Positions 9,255-16,583 of a DNA stretch of 25,676 nucleotides are shown here, piece by piece. This stretch comes from Flavobacteriales bacterium (GTDB taxonomy: Bacteria; Bacteroidota; Bacteroidia; Flavobacteriales; UBA7312), in assembly GCA_002862585.1 (NCBI GenBank), contig PKDP01000114.1, positions 1 to 25,676 on the forward strand, written 5' to 3'. A program made the position numbers and the translations under genes. The notes beneath the pieces are model-generated. The model saw nothing but the letters and a program-made list of their open reading frames with translations. It ran no database searches and was not told where the DNA came from. Within the stretch, counting starts at the first letter, position 1. Each line of letters begins with the position of its first letter.

Positions 9255-10319
9255 TTACTCGACCTTACTTCTAGAGCGTTCTTTTTTAGGGCTTATTTTT
9301 AGTGGATTGCTGTTAAGCCTTTGCCATTCTTGACGCTTTTTGAAGACATCACAAGCGGCATAAACAGCCTGTCGGAATGAGGATTCTTGAGCTTGATTTT
9401 TGCCTGCTATATCAAATGCAGTACCATGGTCAGGAGAGGTGCGAACGATATCCAAACCGGCAGTGAAATTAACGCCATTTCCGAAAGATAAGGTCTTGAA
9501 AGGTACTAATCCTTGGTCGTGGTACATGGCTAGAACACCATCAAAGGCTTGGCGTTTGTTGGAGCCAAAAAAACCATCGGCAGGGTAAGGTCCGAAGACT
9601 AAAAGTCCTTCATCTTCTGCTTTTTGAAGGGCTGGAATAATGGTCTTTTTTTCTTCATCACCTATTACGCCATTGTCTCCAGCATGTGGGTTTAGTCCAA
9701 GGACTGCGATTTTAGGCTTTCGAATGCCAAAATCTTGTTTCAGACTTTGGTTTAGAGTGTTGAGTTTTTCTAATATGGCGTCAGTACTAATATGTTTTGA
9801 TACTTTTTCTAATGGAATATGACCAGTTACTACTCCAATTCTGAGCGTATCGGACAACATCAACATTAGTGATTTTCCGTTGTGTTCTTGTTCTAAAAAC
9901 TCCGTATGTCCTGGGAATTTAAAGTCGTCTGATTGTATGTTGTCTTTGTTGATGGGAGCGGTTACAAGGGCATCTATTTGACCATTTTTTAAGGCCTTAT
10001 TGGCAGACTTTAAAGACGTCAAAGCGTATTTGCCTCCATCAGCATTGTTTTGTCCTAAGTTGAGTTTTACTTCTTCTTTCCAGCAATTCAAAACGTTGAT
10101 TTTATTGCCTTTCGCCATCTCGATGGATTGAATTTTATTCAAAGATAAATCATCAAAATGCAGTGTTTTTTTGACTTGGTTCAGCAAATGAAAGTCGCCA
10201 AAAATAATAGGTGTACAAAAGTCTAGCATGCGTTTGTCTCTAAACGTTTTGAGGATGACTTCTGTCCCAATACCGTTAATATCGCCAATGGAAACACCTA
10301 ATTTTAGTTTACTACTCAT
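9255..10319 (-). CDS. pdxA: 4-hydroxythreonine-4-phosphate dehydrogenase
   Basis: NAD-dependent oxidation of 4-phosphohydroxy-L-threonine in the DXP-dependent pyridoxal 5'-phosphate pathway; its product is condensed by PdxJ with DXP, the product of the dxs gene in this window. 354 residues, slightly longer than E. coli PdxA (about 329) owing to a basic C-terminal tail (KKERSRSK). The three metal-binding histidines are in place: H167 (GHIPLEK), H212 (LNPHAGDNG) and H267 (MYHDQGLVPFK), matching H166/H211/H266 of E. coli. The segment GVNFTAGLDIVRTSPDHGTA is diagnostic. Its start overlaps the stop of pepA by 4 bases (ATGA), so it is translated from the pepA message. DUF177 follows after 72 bases. 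Confidence 0.96.
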   Translation of the reverse strand: MSSKLKLGVSIGDINGIGTEVILKTFRDKRMLDFCTPIIFGDFHLLNQVKKTLHFDDLSLNKIQSIEMAKGNKINVLNCWKEEVKLNLGQNNADGGKYALTSLKSANKALKNGQIDALVTAPINKDNIQSDDFKFPGHTEFLEQEHNGKSLMLMLSDTLRIGVVTGHIPLEKVSKHISTDAILEKLNTLNQSLKQDFGIRKPKIAVLGLNPHAGDNGVIGDEEKKTIIPALQKAEDEGLLVFGPYPADGFFGSNKRQAFDGVLAMYHDQGLVPFKTLSFGNGVNFTAGLDIVRTSPDHGTAFDIAGKNQAQESSFRQAVYAACDVFKKRQEWQRLNSNPLKISPKKERSRSKVE

Positions 10320-11725
10320 TCAGATTTTGTTTTTAAAAAATCGAATAATAAGCGAACACCAACTCCTGTTCCGCCTTTACCATGATAGGCGTAAGGAGCC
10401 AATAAAAATGCTGGTCCAGCAATGTCCAAATGGGTATATGGATAGTCGGTGAAATGCTCTAGAAACTTACCGGCTGTAATGGCACCTGCTTCAGCTCCAC
10501 CAAGGTTTTTAAGGTCTGCAATAGGTGATTTTAAATCTTCCTTGTAGTCGTCCCAAAAAGGCATTTCAGCAATTCTTTCGTGTACATTTTTACCACTTTC
10601 TTTAAGTTCTTGCATAGTGCCTTCATCATTACCCATAGCTACTACGCCTCTTTTACCTATTGCTCTTGCTGCTGCACCGGTTAAGGTGGCAAGGTCAATC
10701 ACCAATTCTGGCTTGTAGTTTTTAGCAAAACTTAGTGCGTCTGCGAGTATTAATCGCCCTTCAGCATCTGTATTTAGCACCTCTACTGTTGTGCCGTCGT
10801 GCATAGTAATGACATCACCAGGAGCATAGGCATTTCCAGACGGACGGTTATCAGTTGCTGGCACAAGACCAATCACGTGTAGGTTTAGTTTAGCTTTAGC
10901 AATAGCATACATAGTTCCTACTACCGCTGCTGAGCCACCCATATCGCACTTCATCATATCCATAGAGTTGGCTGTTGGTTTTAGGGACAAGCCACCTGTA
11001 TCGTAAACAATCCCCTTTCCTACCAGTACAATTGGCTGACTATTGGAGTGCGTTTTGGGTTTCCACTCCATTATGCTGAAGGTTGGAGGGTCAATACTTC
11101 CTTTATTAACGGCTAACAAGCCGCCCATTTTTAGAGCTTCAATTTTTTTCTTGTGAAGAACTTCCACTTTAAAGCCTGCCACTTCGCCCATTTTCTCAAT
11201 ATCTTGGCTGTATTGCATAGCGGTGAGGTAGGAGAAAGGTTCATTTACTAAGTCTTTAGCAACATAAGTCCCTTCAATTACGGCATTGAGTTGATTGATT
11301 TCTTCCTCACCATTTGCCGAATGCAGACTAATCTCTTTAAGGCTATTTTTCTTTTTGTCGGTGAAGTACTTTAGGAATTGGTAATTGCTCAAGGCAAGAC
11401 CCTCAGTAAAAGCCCAAGCGACTTTTGGCTGATTGCTTAAGTCCACCACTGTGATATGGGCTATTTTTTCTTGGCAAATGCTAGAATGTAGAGCTTTAGC
11501 TGCTAGTCTATTACCTTCTAATTTTTCATCAGTTTTTTGAACAAATATAAACTGATTATAGCGGTTAATAGTTACGCTTTTATTGTCTTTGTCAAAGCTG
11601 TTTTGAATATAGTTTTTTTCCTCTTCAGAGAATGAAAAAGACGATAAATCGTCTATAGATTGGCATAAAAGCACCATGCATTGGCTATCGGGAATATGTT
11701 TTGCTAAAGAGATGAGTAAGTCCAT
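10316..11725 (-). CDS. pepA: M17-family cytosolic (leucyl) aminopeptidase
   Basis: Two-metal aminopeptidase that removes N-terminal residues from peptides in the cytoplasm. 469 residues. The C-terminal catalytic half carries the full signature: K237, D242 and K249 in VGKGIVYDTGGLSLKP, D261 in KCDMGGSA, and D320, E322 and R324 in NTDAEGRLILADAL. The N-terminal regulatory domain (about 1-140) is poorly conserved, as usual. The start at 11725 lies 44 bases from the divergent mqnC start; a TTG-N22-TAATTTTG promoter points at it. The stop overlaps pdxA by 4 bases. E. coli PepA also acts as a DNA-binding protein, but nothing here shows that for this one. Confidence 0.95.
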   Translation of the reverse strand: MDLLISLAKHIPDSQCMVLLCQSIDDLSSFSFSEEEKNYIQNSFDKDNKSVTINRYNQFIFVQKTDEKLEGNRLAAKALHSSICQEKIAHITVVDLSNQPKVAWAFTEGLALSNYQFLKYFTDKKKNSLKEISLHSANGEEEINQLNAVIEGTYVAKDLVNEPFSYLTAMQYSQDIEKMGEVAGFKVEVLHKKKIEALKMGGLLAVNKGSIDPPTFSIMEWKPKTHSNSQPIVLVGKGIVYDTGGLSLKPTANSMDMMKCDMGGSAAVVGTMYAIAKAKLNLHVIGLVPATDNRPSGNAYAPGDVITMHDGTTVEVLNTDAEGRLILADALSFAKNYKPELVIDLATLTGAAARAIGKRGVVAMGNDEGTMQELKESGKNVHERIAEMPFWDDYKEDLKSPIADLKNLGGAEAGAITAGKFLEHFTDYPYTHLDIAGPAFLLAPYAYHGKGGTGVGVRLLFDFLKTKSE

Positions 11726-11737
11726 AATTTATTGTCG

Positions 11738-11745
11738 TATTTTTG
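11738..11745 (+). promoter_or_regulatory. -7 box of the mqnC-ribE unit
   Basis: TATTTTTG matches TAnnTTTG exactly, 24 bases before the mqnC ATG. No TTG at the usual spacing upstream. It lies 6 bases from the opposing pepA -7 box, so polymerase binding at the two would clash. Confidence 0.5.
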
Positions 11746-11751
11746 TACCTT

Positions 11752-11784
11752 CAAAATTAGACAATTTAGATGAATTCAGACCAA
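11752..11784 (-). promoter_or_regulatory. Promoter of pepA-pdxA
   Basis: On the minus strand TTG (11784-11782), 22 bases, TAATTTTG (11759-11752), ending 26 bases before the pepA ATG. The -33 element lies within the first codons of the divergent mqnC gene. Confidence 0.6.
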
Positions 11785-12894
11785 TTATTAAAACGTGCTT
11801 TAGCCTTTGAATTTTTAACGGCAGAGGAAGGGCAGTTTCTATTTGAAAATGTGCCAACGGCAGAATTAATGTGGGTAGCTAATGAATTGCGTAAAATTCA
11901 AAAACCCGATGGTTTAGTGACGTGGCAGATTGACAGAAACGTCAACACCACTAACGCTTGTATTGCTAATTGCAAGTTTTGTAACTTTTTCCGTCCTCCA
12001 GGACATGAGGAAGTGTATGTTACGACTATTGAGCAATACAAACCAAAGATTGAAGAAACCATTCGCTATGGTGGCGACCAATTACTTCTGCAAGGTGGAC
12101 ATCACCCTGAATTGGGATTGGATTTTTACACTAATTTATTCAAAGAATTAAAAGAATTATATCCAGAGATTAGGTTACACGCTCTTGGACCACCAGAGGT
12201 GGCACACATCTGCAAGTTAGAAGGTAAGTCGCATTTAGAAGTTTTAGCGGCATTGAAAGAGGCTGGAATGGACAGTCTGCCAGGAGCTGGTGCAGAAATC
12301 CTAAACGATAGGGTAAGGCGATTAATTTCTAGAGGAAAATGCACAGGTCAAGAGTGGTTAGACGTTATGCGTGCCTCCCACAAACTGGACATTACCACTT
12401 CGGCGACTATGATGTTTGGACATATAGAAACCCTAGAGGAACGTTTTGAACATTTAGTATGGATTCGTGAAGTACAAGTCGAAAAACCCAAAGATGCCAA
12501 TGGCTTTTTAGCCTTCATTCCTTGGCCCTTTATGGACGATGGCACTTTGCTAAAACGCATTAGAGGGATACAAAATAATGTGTCTGGCGACGAATATTTG
12601 CGTATGATTGCAATCAGTCGAATTATGTTGCCAAATATCAAAAACATACAAGCCTCTTGGTTAACGGTCGGTAAAGAAACCGCACAATTGTGTTTGGAAG
12701 GTGGCGCCAATGATTTTGGCTCCATAATGATTGAAGAAAACGTAGTATCGGCAGCGGGAGCTCCTCACCGTTTTACGTATAAAACCATACAGGAATCTAT
12801 TCGAAAAGCAGGTTTTGAGCCACAACTAAGAAGACAAGATTATACCTTCAGAGAAGTACCTGAGGGAATTGAAGAACAAGTCATTAATTACTAA
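11770..12894 (+). CDS. mqnC: Cyclic dehypoxanthine futalosine synthase (radical SAM)
   Basis: Radical S-adenosylmethionine enzyme that cyclises dehypoxanthine futalosine in the futalosine route to menaquinone. 374 residues. The iron-sulfur cluster motif CxxxCxxC is present as C64, C68 and C71 (CIANCKFC), followed by GGDQLLLQGGHHPELG and DSLPGAGAEIL, which separate MqnC from the related MqnE and from F420 enzymes. The gene opens a plus-strand unit: ribE starts 1 base after its stop and DUF3817 overlaps ribE. Its presence implies that this organism makes menaquinone by the futalosine pathway rather than the classical MenFDHCEB route usual in Flavobacteriaceae; mqnA, mqnB, mqnD and mqnE are not in the window. 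Confusion with MqnE is possible but less likely given the motif and length. Confidence 0.93.
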   Translation: MNSDQLLKRALAFEFLTAEEGQFLFENVPTAELMWVANELRKIQKPDGLVTWQIDRNVNTTNACIANCKFCNFFRPPGHEEVYVTTIEQYKPKIEETIRYGGDQLLLQGGHHPELGLDFYTNLFKELKELYPEIRLHALGPPEVAHICKLEGKSHLEVLAALKEAGMDSLPGAGAEILNDRVRRLISRGKCTGQEWLDVMRASHKLDITTSATMMFGHIETLEERFEHLVWIREVQVEKPKDANGFLAFIPWPFMDDGTLLKRIRGIQNNVSGDEYLRMIAISRIMLPNIKNIQASWLTVGKETAQLCLEGGANDFGSIMIEENVVSAAGAPHRFTYKTIQESIRKAGFEPQLRRQDYTFREVPEGIEEQVINY

Positions 12895-12895
12895 A

Positions 12896-13474
12896 ATGTT
12901 TACAGGAATTATTGAACATATGGGTGAAGTCGTTGCTTTAGAAAAAGAGCAAGACAACCTTCATATATCTATGCGAACACCCATAACTTCTGAACTTAAA
13001 ATTGATCAGAGTGTTGCTCACAATGGTATTTGCCTGACGGTGGTAAATATTGAGGGAGATGTGTATACAGTAACTGCCATCAAAGAAACTCTTGACAAAA
13101 CCAATTTGGGACAATTAGAGGTAGGGCATAAAGTAAATATTGAACGATGTATGAAGTTGGGCGATAGACTAGACGGACATATTGTTCAAGGACACGTTGA
13201 CCAAACTGCAAAATGTACCGATATAGGCGTAGAAAACGGTTGGCATACCTTTACCTTTGACTATGAACCTTCGCAGCACATTACCGTAGAAAAAGGATCT
13301 ATTTGTGTTAATGGGGTGAGTCTTACGGTTGTCAATTCTAAGAAAAATAGTTTTTCTGTTGCCATAATACCCTATACCTTTGAGCACACTAATTTTCGAG
13401 ATTTTGAAGTGGGCACTACGGTCAATTTAGAGTTTGACATTATTGGAAAATACATTACAAAAATGAATTCATGA
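12896..13474 (+). CDS. ribE: Riboflavin synthase, alpha subunit
   Basis: Dismutates two 6,7-dimethyl-8-ribityllumazine molecules to riboflavin plus a pyrimidinedione in the last step of riboflavin synthesis. 192 residues from ATG 12896, which gives the standard N-terminus MFTGIIEHMGEV; the longer in-frame start at 12869 would run into mqnC and is rejected. Two internally similar beta-barrel (lumazine-binding) domains are visible, each with its NG-x-x-LTVV element: NGICLTVV in the first and NGVSLTVV in the second. The gene begins 1 base after the mqnC stop and its stop overlaps the next ATG (ATGA), so the three genes are probably co-translated. No FMN riboswitch is seen. The symbol varies between species (ribE, ribC or ribB). 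Confidence 0.95.
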   Translation: MFTGIIEHMGEVVALEKEQDNLHISMRTPITSELKIDQSVAHNGICLTVVNIEGDVYTVTAIKETLDKTNLGQLEVGHKVNIERCMKLGDRLDGHIVQGHVDQTAKCTDIGVENGWHTFTFDYEPSQHITVEKGSICVNGVSLTVVNSKKNSFSVAIIPYTFEHTNFRDFEVGTTVNLEFDIIGKYITKMNS

Positions 13475-13749
13475 AAAAATTCTTTCGATTAATCACCCTA
13501 TTAGAGGGGCTCTCCTATATTCTTTTACTTTTTATTGCTGTGCCTTTGAAGTATGGTGCTGGTGATGATTTTTTGGTCAAAATATTAGGCATGCCTCATG
13601 GTGTTCTGTTTATGCTTTACTTGGCATTGGCTTTTTATTTGAAAGACAGCTACGAATGGAAATGGCAGCAGACGGCTGTTGTGTTTTTAGCATCTATCGT
13701 TCCTTTCGGCACGTTTTATGTGGATAGAAAATATCTAAAAGACAAGTAA
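13471..13749 (+). CDS. DUF3817 family small membrane protein
   Basis: 92-residue integral membrane protein of the DUF3817 (YdzA-like) type; no biochemical function is established that I know of. Three hydrophobic segments are visible: about 6-26 (LITLLEGLSYILLLFIAVPLK begins with the family's conserved LEGxSY box), 40-58 (MPHGVLFMLYLALAFYL, with the conserved PHG) and 67-84. A basic tail DRKYLKDK ends it. Its ATG overlaps the ribE stop by 4 bases, so it depends on translation of ribE. Its last 15 bases overlap the 3' end of the convergent CotH-domain gene. Link to riboflavin or menaquinone is suggested only by position. Confidence 0.85.
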   Translation: MKKFFRLITLLEGLSYILLLFIAVPLKYGAGDDFLVKILGMPHGVLFMLYLALAFYLKDSYEWKWQQTAVVFLASIVPFGTFYVDRKYLKDK

Positions 13750-15927
13750 ACGCTCGGTGTAGCAATGCCCTTGCAGTTGTATTTCTATAAAGTAAACTCC
13801 TGATTTTAGATGATGTAGAGCAATTGGGTTAGTCCATTTTTGGTTAAAGCTAACAACCTCTTTTCCTAAGCTATTTTTTATAGAAAGCCTTTCAAAATGA
13901 TTGTCTTGAACCGATAAGTCAATATTTAGTAAATCATTAGTAGGGTTTGGGTAAAGACTAAATGGCAGACCAAAAAAATCATTGAGTTGTTCCTTCATTA
14001 TCGTAGGTCTGATGGCAGCAAAAGAATATAAGCCCTTCACCGCTTCTTGCCAATCGTTAATGTCATTGGGCGTTGTCCACCTCATACAGTGTTCGTTCAC
14101 TTCTGGAGTATATAAAGCCTTTGTTTCGTCGATGTGTTTCATGAGGTTTTGAGTGCTGAATGTAGACTCAAGCAGCTCATTAAAACTATAACGAAAGGAC
14201 TGTTTAAAGTTCTTATTTTTGAAAAGGTGATGCATCAATTCGGCGGACCATTCAGGAAAATCTTGACGCACACCACGGGCAGATATAAAATCGCCTAAAA
14301 GTTCATAATTCTCATAACTCATGCATTCGTCACAGTCAAAAAATAACCACCGCCATTTACCATCTTTTTGGGCTTTCCAAAATTTGATGTTGTTGTGCGG
14401 CCAATCCGTATTTGACAAAAACAATTGGGTGCAATAGTAGTCAATGAGGTTATCGATATCTATCCAATTACTCACTTGTACGTAATGCACTTCTTGACTC
14501 AAATCATTTGTTTGCAAATAATTTCTCAATGTCAAAAAATCGGCATTGCTACCTTCTTCAACCTTAGCATCTGCAGATAATAAGTCTATATTTTCTACAC
14601 CTAAATAATCCTCAATAAAGTATTCGTCCATACGCTCGTTGAGGTGATGAATGCCCCAATACGAACCGTTTACAAAGACAATCACTTCTTGTGTGGCGGG
14701 GTGTTCCAAGTTTAACTCTTTGACAATTTTTTGAGCCAATTCGTTTTTAAACAAGGTGTTTTTCCAGTCGTTGGAACTGGCAGACCGTAGTATAATTCGT
14801 TTGAAAGAATCCTTCTCTTTGTCTTCAAAAAAGGGGTGATTCAGTCGCTTTTTGCCATAGCTATTACGAGCATAAAGCAATAGTGATTTTTGGGCGAGTG
14901 TTCGCCCTTTGTTACCATTGGTGCGAAGCCCCAGTTCTTGTTGAACAAGCAACTTACCATTGCGGTCAAAATATTCAAAATGGACAGGGCGTTCCCATTG
15001 TCTTCCTCTTTGTGAGTAGTTGGTATTTTGCCCTTTTACATAAATGCCACTTTCGTTGTCGAATAAATTGGCGTTTGGAGTAACTAATGATACTATTGGA
15101 AAGCTATACCTATCCAAAATATTCTCATCTACAAAATAGGTTTTGGTGTACACCTTACTAATTTGTTCTCCATCTAAAAAGGCGGCAATCCTGATGGTAT
15201 GTCCTTTGTAAATAGTTTCTTTGGGAGGATACCAATTATCAGCAGTTGGAATTTCAGAAATGCTATTAGGTTTGTTTTTCAAATCTCTTAGCGGCAAGGG
15301 ATTGTTGTATTGAGGAGAATTTGCTGTTGGAGGTTCACTATTGGTTGTAAAGTGAATGCTTGCTTGAGGGTTGGAGGCCAGAACTTCCAATTCAAAAAGC
15401 GTTTGCTGAAAGGCATTATGGTGCGAAAAATGCAGGACGCTAAACTCCTGTGCAATGGTGTCGTTTGTTGCATTTGGGCTAGGCGAATTTAATATCCCCA
15501 TTTGTGCTGCTCCGTCAGGAAATCTGCCAAATGCCTGATTATCAAGTAGGGGAACGGGAGGGAAAGAATCCACCAGTCCACTATCAATATGGCTGAGGTA
15601 AAGTGCTTCTCCTTGGCTGCTGATTTTGAAATTAGCGTGCAAGCCGCCATATTCATCGCTAGCAAAAATGATAATATGTGATTGACTATTGAGGGAGCTA
15701 TTGGGCAATTGCCATTTGTACGTATCGCTAAGGTCGTCAGACAGATAATAGTTATTCAAGAGAATTTCAGTAGCACCGTTGTTGTAAAGTTCTATCCAAT
15801 CCGAATAGTTTTGAAAGTCGTTCAGCAAACCACCTTCGTTTTTGGATACGATTTCGTTGAGTACAATTTGACTTTTTAGCGGAAGGCTTAGCCCAAGAAA
15901 AATTAATAGAGCAAGGCAAAGACGCAT
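13735..15927 (-). CDS. Secreted lamin-tail / CotH-domain protein with T9SS C-terminal sorting domain
   Basis: 730 residues, predicted to be exported by Sec and then across the outer membrane by the type IX (Por) system. In order: signal peptide (about 1-19, ending LPLKSQ); lamin-tail domain (about 20-125, IVLNEIVSKNEGG, DWIELYNNG, YLSDD); a beta-rich chitobiase-like or Fn3-like region (about 165-265, IHFTTNSEPPTANS); a CotH-type kinase-like domain (about 310-590) with LGLRTNGNKGR, GSYWGIHHLNERMDEYFI (421-438), DWPHNNIKFWK and WRWLFFDCDECM (525-536); and a T9SS type A sorting domain (about 655-730: LYPNPTNDLLNIDL, LKSGVYFIEI). Bacillus CotH phosphorylates spore-coat proteins, but these organisms do not sporulate, so the substrate is unknown. 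Its ATG overlaps the stop of the upstream beta-barrel gene (TAATG). Domain calls are from recognisable motifs, not a profile search. Confidence 0.85.
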   Translation of the reverse strand: MRLCLALLIFLGLSLPLKSQIVLNEIVSKNEGGLLNDFQNYSDWIELYNNGATEILLNNYYLSDDLSDTYKWQLPNSSLNSQSHIIIFASDEYGGLHANFKISSQGEALYLSHIDSGLVDSFPPVPLLDNQAFGRFPDGAAQMGILNSPSPNATNDTIAQEFSVLHFSHHNAFQQTLFELEVLASNPQASIHFTTNSEPPTANSPQYNNPLPLRDLKNKPNSISEIPTADNWYPPKETIYKGHTIRIAAFLDGEQISKVYTKTYFVDENILDRYSFPIVSLVTPNANLFDNESGIYVKGQNTNYSQRGRQWERPVHFEYFDRNGKLLVQQELGLRTNGNKGRTLAQKSLLLYARNSYGKKRLNHPFFEDKEKDSFKRIILRSASSNDWKNTLFKNELAQKIVKELNLEHPATQEVIVFVNGSYWGIHHLNERMDEYFIEDYLGVENIDLLSADAKVEEGSNADFLTLRNYLQTNDLSQEVHYVQVSNWIDIDNLIDYYCTQLFLSNTDWPHNNIKFWKAQKDGKWRWLFFDCDECMSYENYELLGDFISARGVRQDFPEWSAELMHHLFKNKNFKQSFRYSFNELLESTFSTQNLMKHIDETKALYTPEVNEHCMRWTTPNDINDWQEAVKGLYSFAAIRPTIMKEQLNDFFGLPFSLYPNPTNDLLNIDLSVQDNHFERLSIKNSLGKEVVSFNQKWTNPIALHHLKSGVYFIEIQLQGHCYTERLLVF

Positions 15928-16484
15928 TAATGGAAGCTTATTCCAACCTTAAATAAAATGAGGTCGAGGGTTAGGGATTCGGTATGGTAGATTTGTCCAT
16001 CTGTGTTGAGGTGCTCTAAATCCACTTTTTGCATGATGTAGCTCAGTCCAGCGCTTAGTCCCCATTTTTCATTTATTTGGTAGTAGTAGCCTATGCCTGG
16101 CGAGAAATATACTTTACCTACATAATTAGTGTAAATAGCGTTTTCAAAGTCGCTGTTTCTAGCTTTGGCATAGCCAATGGAGGTCGTGAAATAGGGGCTG
16201 TTACTTTGGCTTTTTTTATGGGCTCTGCATTGCAAGAATAGAGGGATAAACTCTTCGCTTTCCAATTGCATATACGCCGTTCCGACACCAATCTGTACAT
16301 AGTCGCCTAAGGATTTAGTAACATTAATCTCAGCCAAAGCACCAGACTTTAGAATGGGAAAGGTCTTGCTCAGCTGTATACCTCTCAGTCCGCCTACTTC
16401 TATTTGGGTGTTTAGTTGGGCATTTTGGCTGTAAGCCAGATTAAAGCTTATGATTAACAAGAGCGAAGTAATAATCCGTTTCAT
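15927..16484 (-). CDS. Small outer-membrane beta-barrel protein, function unknown
   Basis: 185 residues with a clear signal peptide (MKRIITSLLLIISFNLAYSQ, cleavage likely after residue 18-20). The rest alternates short amphipathic strands with polar turns (IGVGTAYMQLE, FSPGIGYYYQINEKWGLSAGLSYIMQK), and the protein ends in a strand finishing LFKVGISFH. This fits a small outer-membrane barrel of the kind grouped as outer-membrane beta-barrel domain proteins. No specific family is recognised. It is the first gene of a two-gene unit: its stop overlaps the ATG of the secreted CotH protein by one base, so both products are made together and both go to the cell envelope. A -7 box ends 4 bases before its ATG. 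Confidence 0.75.
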   Translation of the reverse strand: MKRIITSLLLIISFNLAYSQNAQLNTQIEVGGLRGIQLSKTFPILKSGALAEINVTKSLGDYVQIGVGTAYMQLESEEFIPLFLQCRAHKKSQSNSPYFTTSIGYAKARNSDFENAIYTNYVGKVYFSPGIGYYYQINEKWGLSAGLSYIMQKVDLEHLNTDGQIYHTESLTLDLILFKVGISFH

Positions 16485-16488
16485 TGCT

Positions 16489-16496
16489 CAAAGGTA
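16489..16496 (-). promoter_or_regulatory. -7 box of the beta-barrel / CotH unit
   Basis: Minus-strand TACCTTTG matches TAnnTTTG exactly and ends only 4 bases before the ATG, so transcription would begin at or within the start codon. No TTG lies at the usual spacing. The rest of the 99-base gap to lepA holds AT-rich DNA with no other clear structure. Confidence 0.5.
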
Positions 16497-16569
16497 AGGA
16501 AGTATTTTTTTATTTGTGACGGCTATAAATTTTATCCAATTCTTACTGGCTCTCAGAATTAAAATTCCT

Positions 16570-16577
16570 TATTTTCG
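16570..16577 (+). promoter_or_regulatory. Weak -7 box of lepA
   Basis: TATTTTCG has one mismatch to TAnnTTTG and ends 6 bases before the lepA ATG. No -33 element found. Listed because the same close spacing to the ATG recurs at two other genes. Confidence 0.25.
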
Positions 16578-16583
16578 CCTACT

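Noticed and set aside
12869..12895. Longer ribE start overlapping mqnC
   Set aside because: The ATG at 12896 gives the exact riboflavin synthase N-terminus MFTGIIE; the extra nine residues have no family counterpart.
13735..15927. Reading the CotH protein as a spore coat protein
   Set aside because: A lamin-tail domain and T9SS tail in a Bacteroidota context point to a surface or secreted protein; nothing suggests sporulation.
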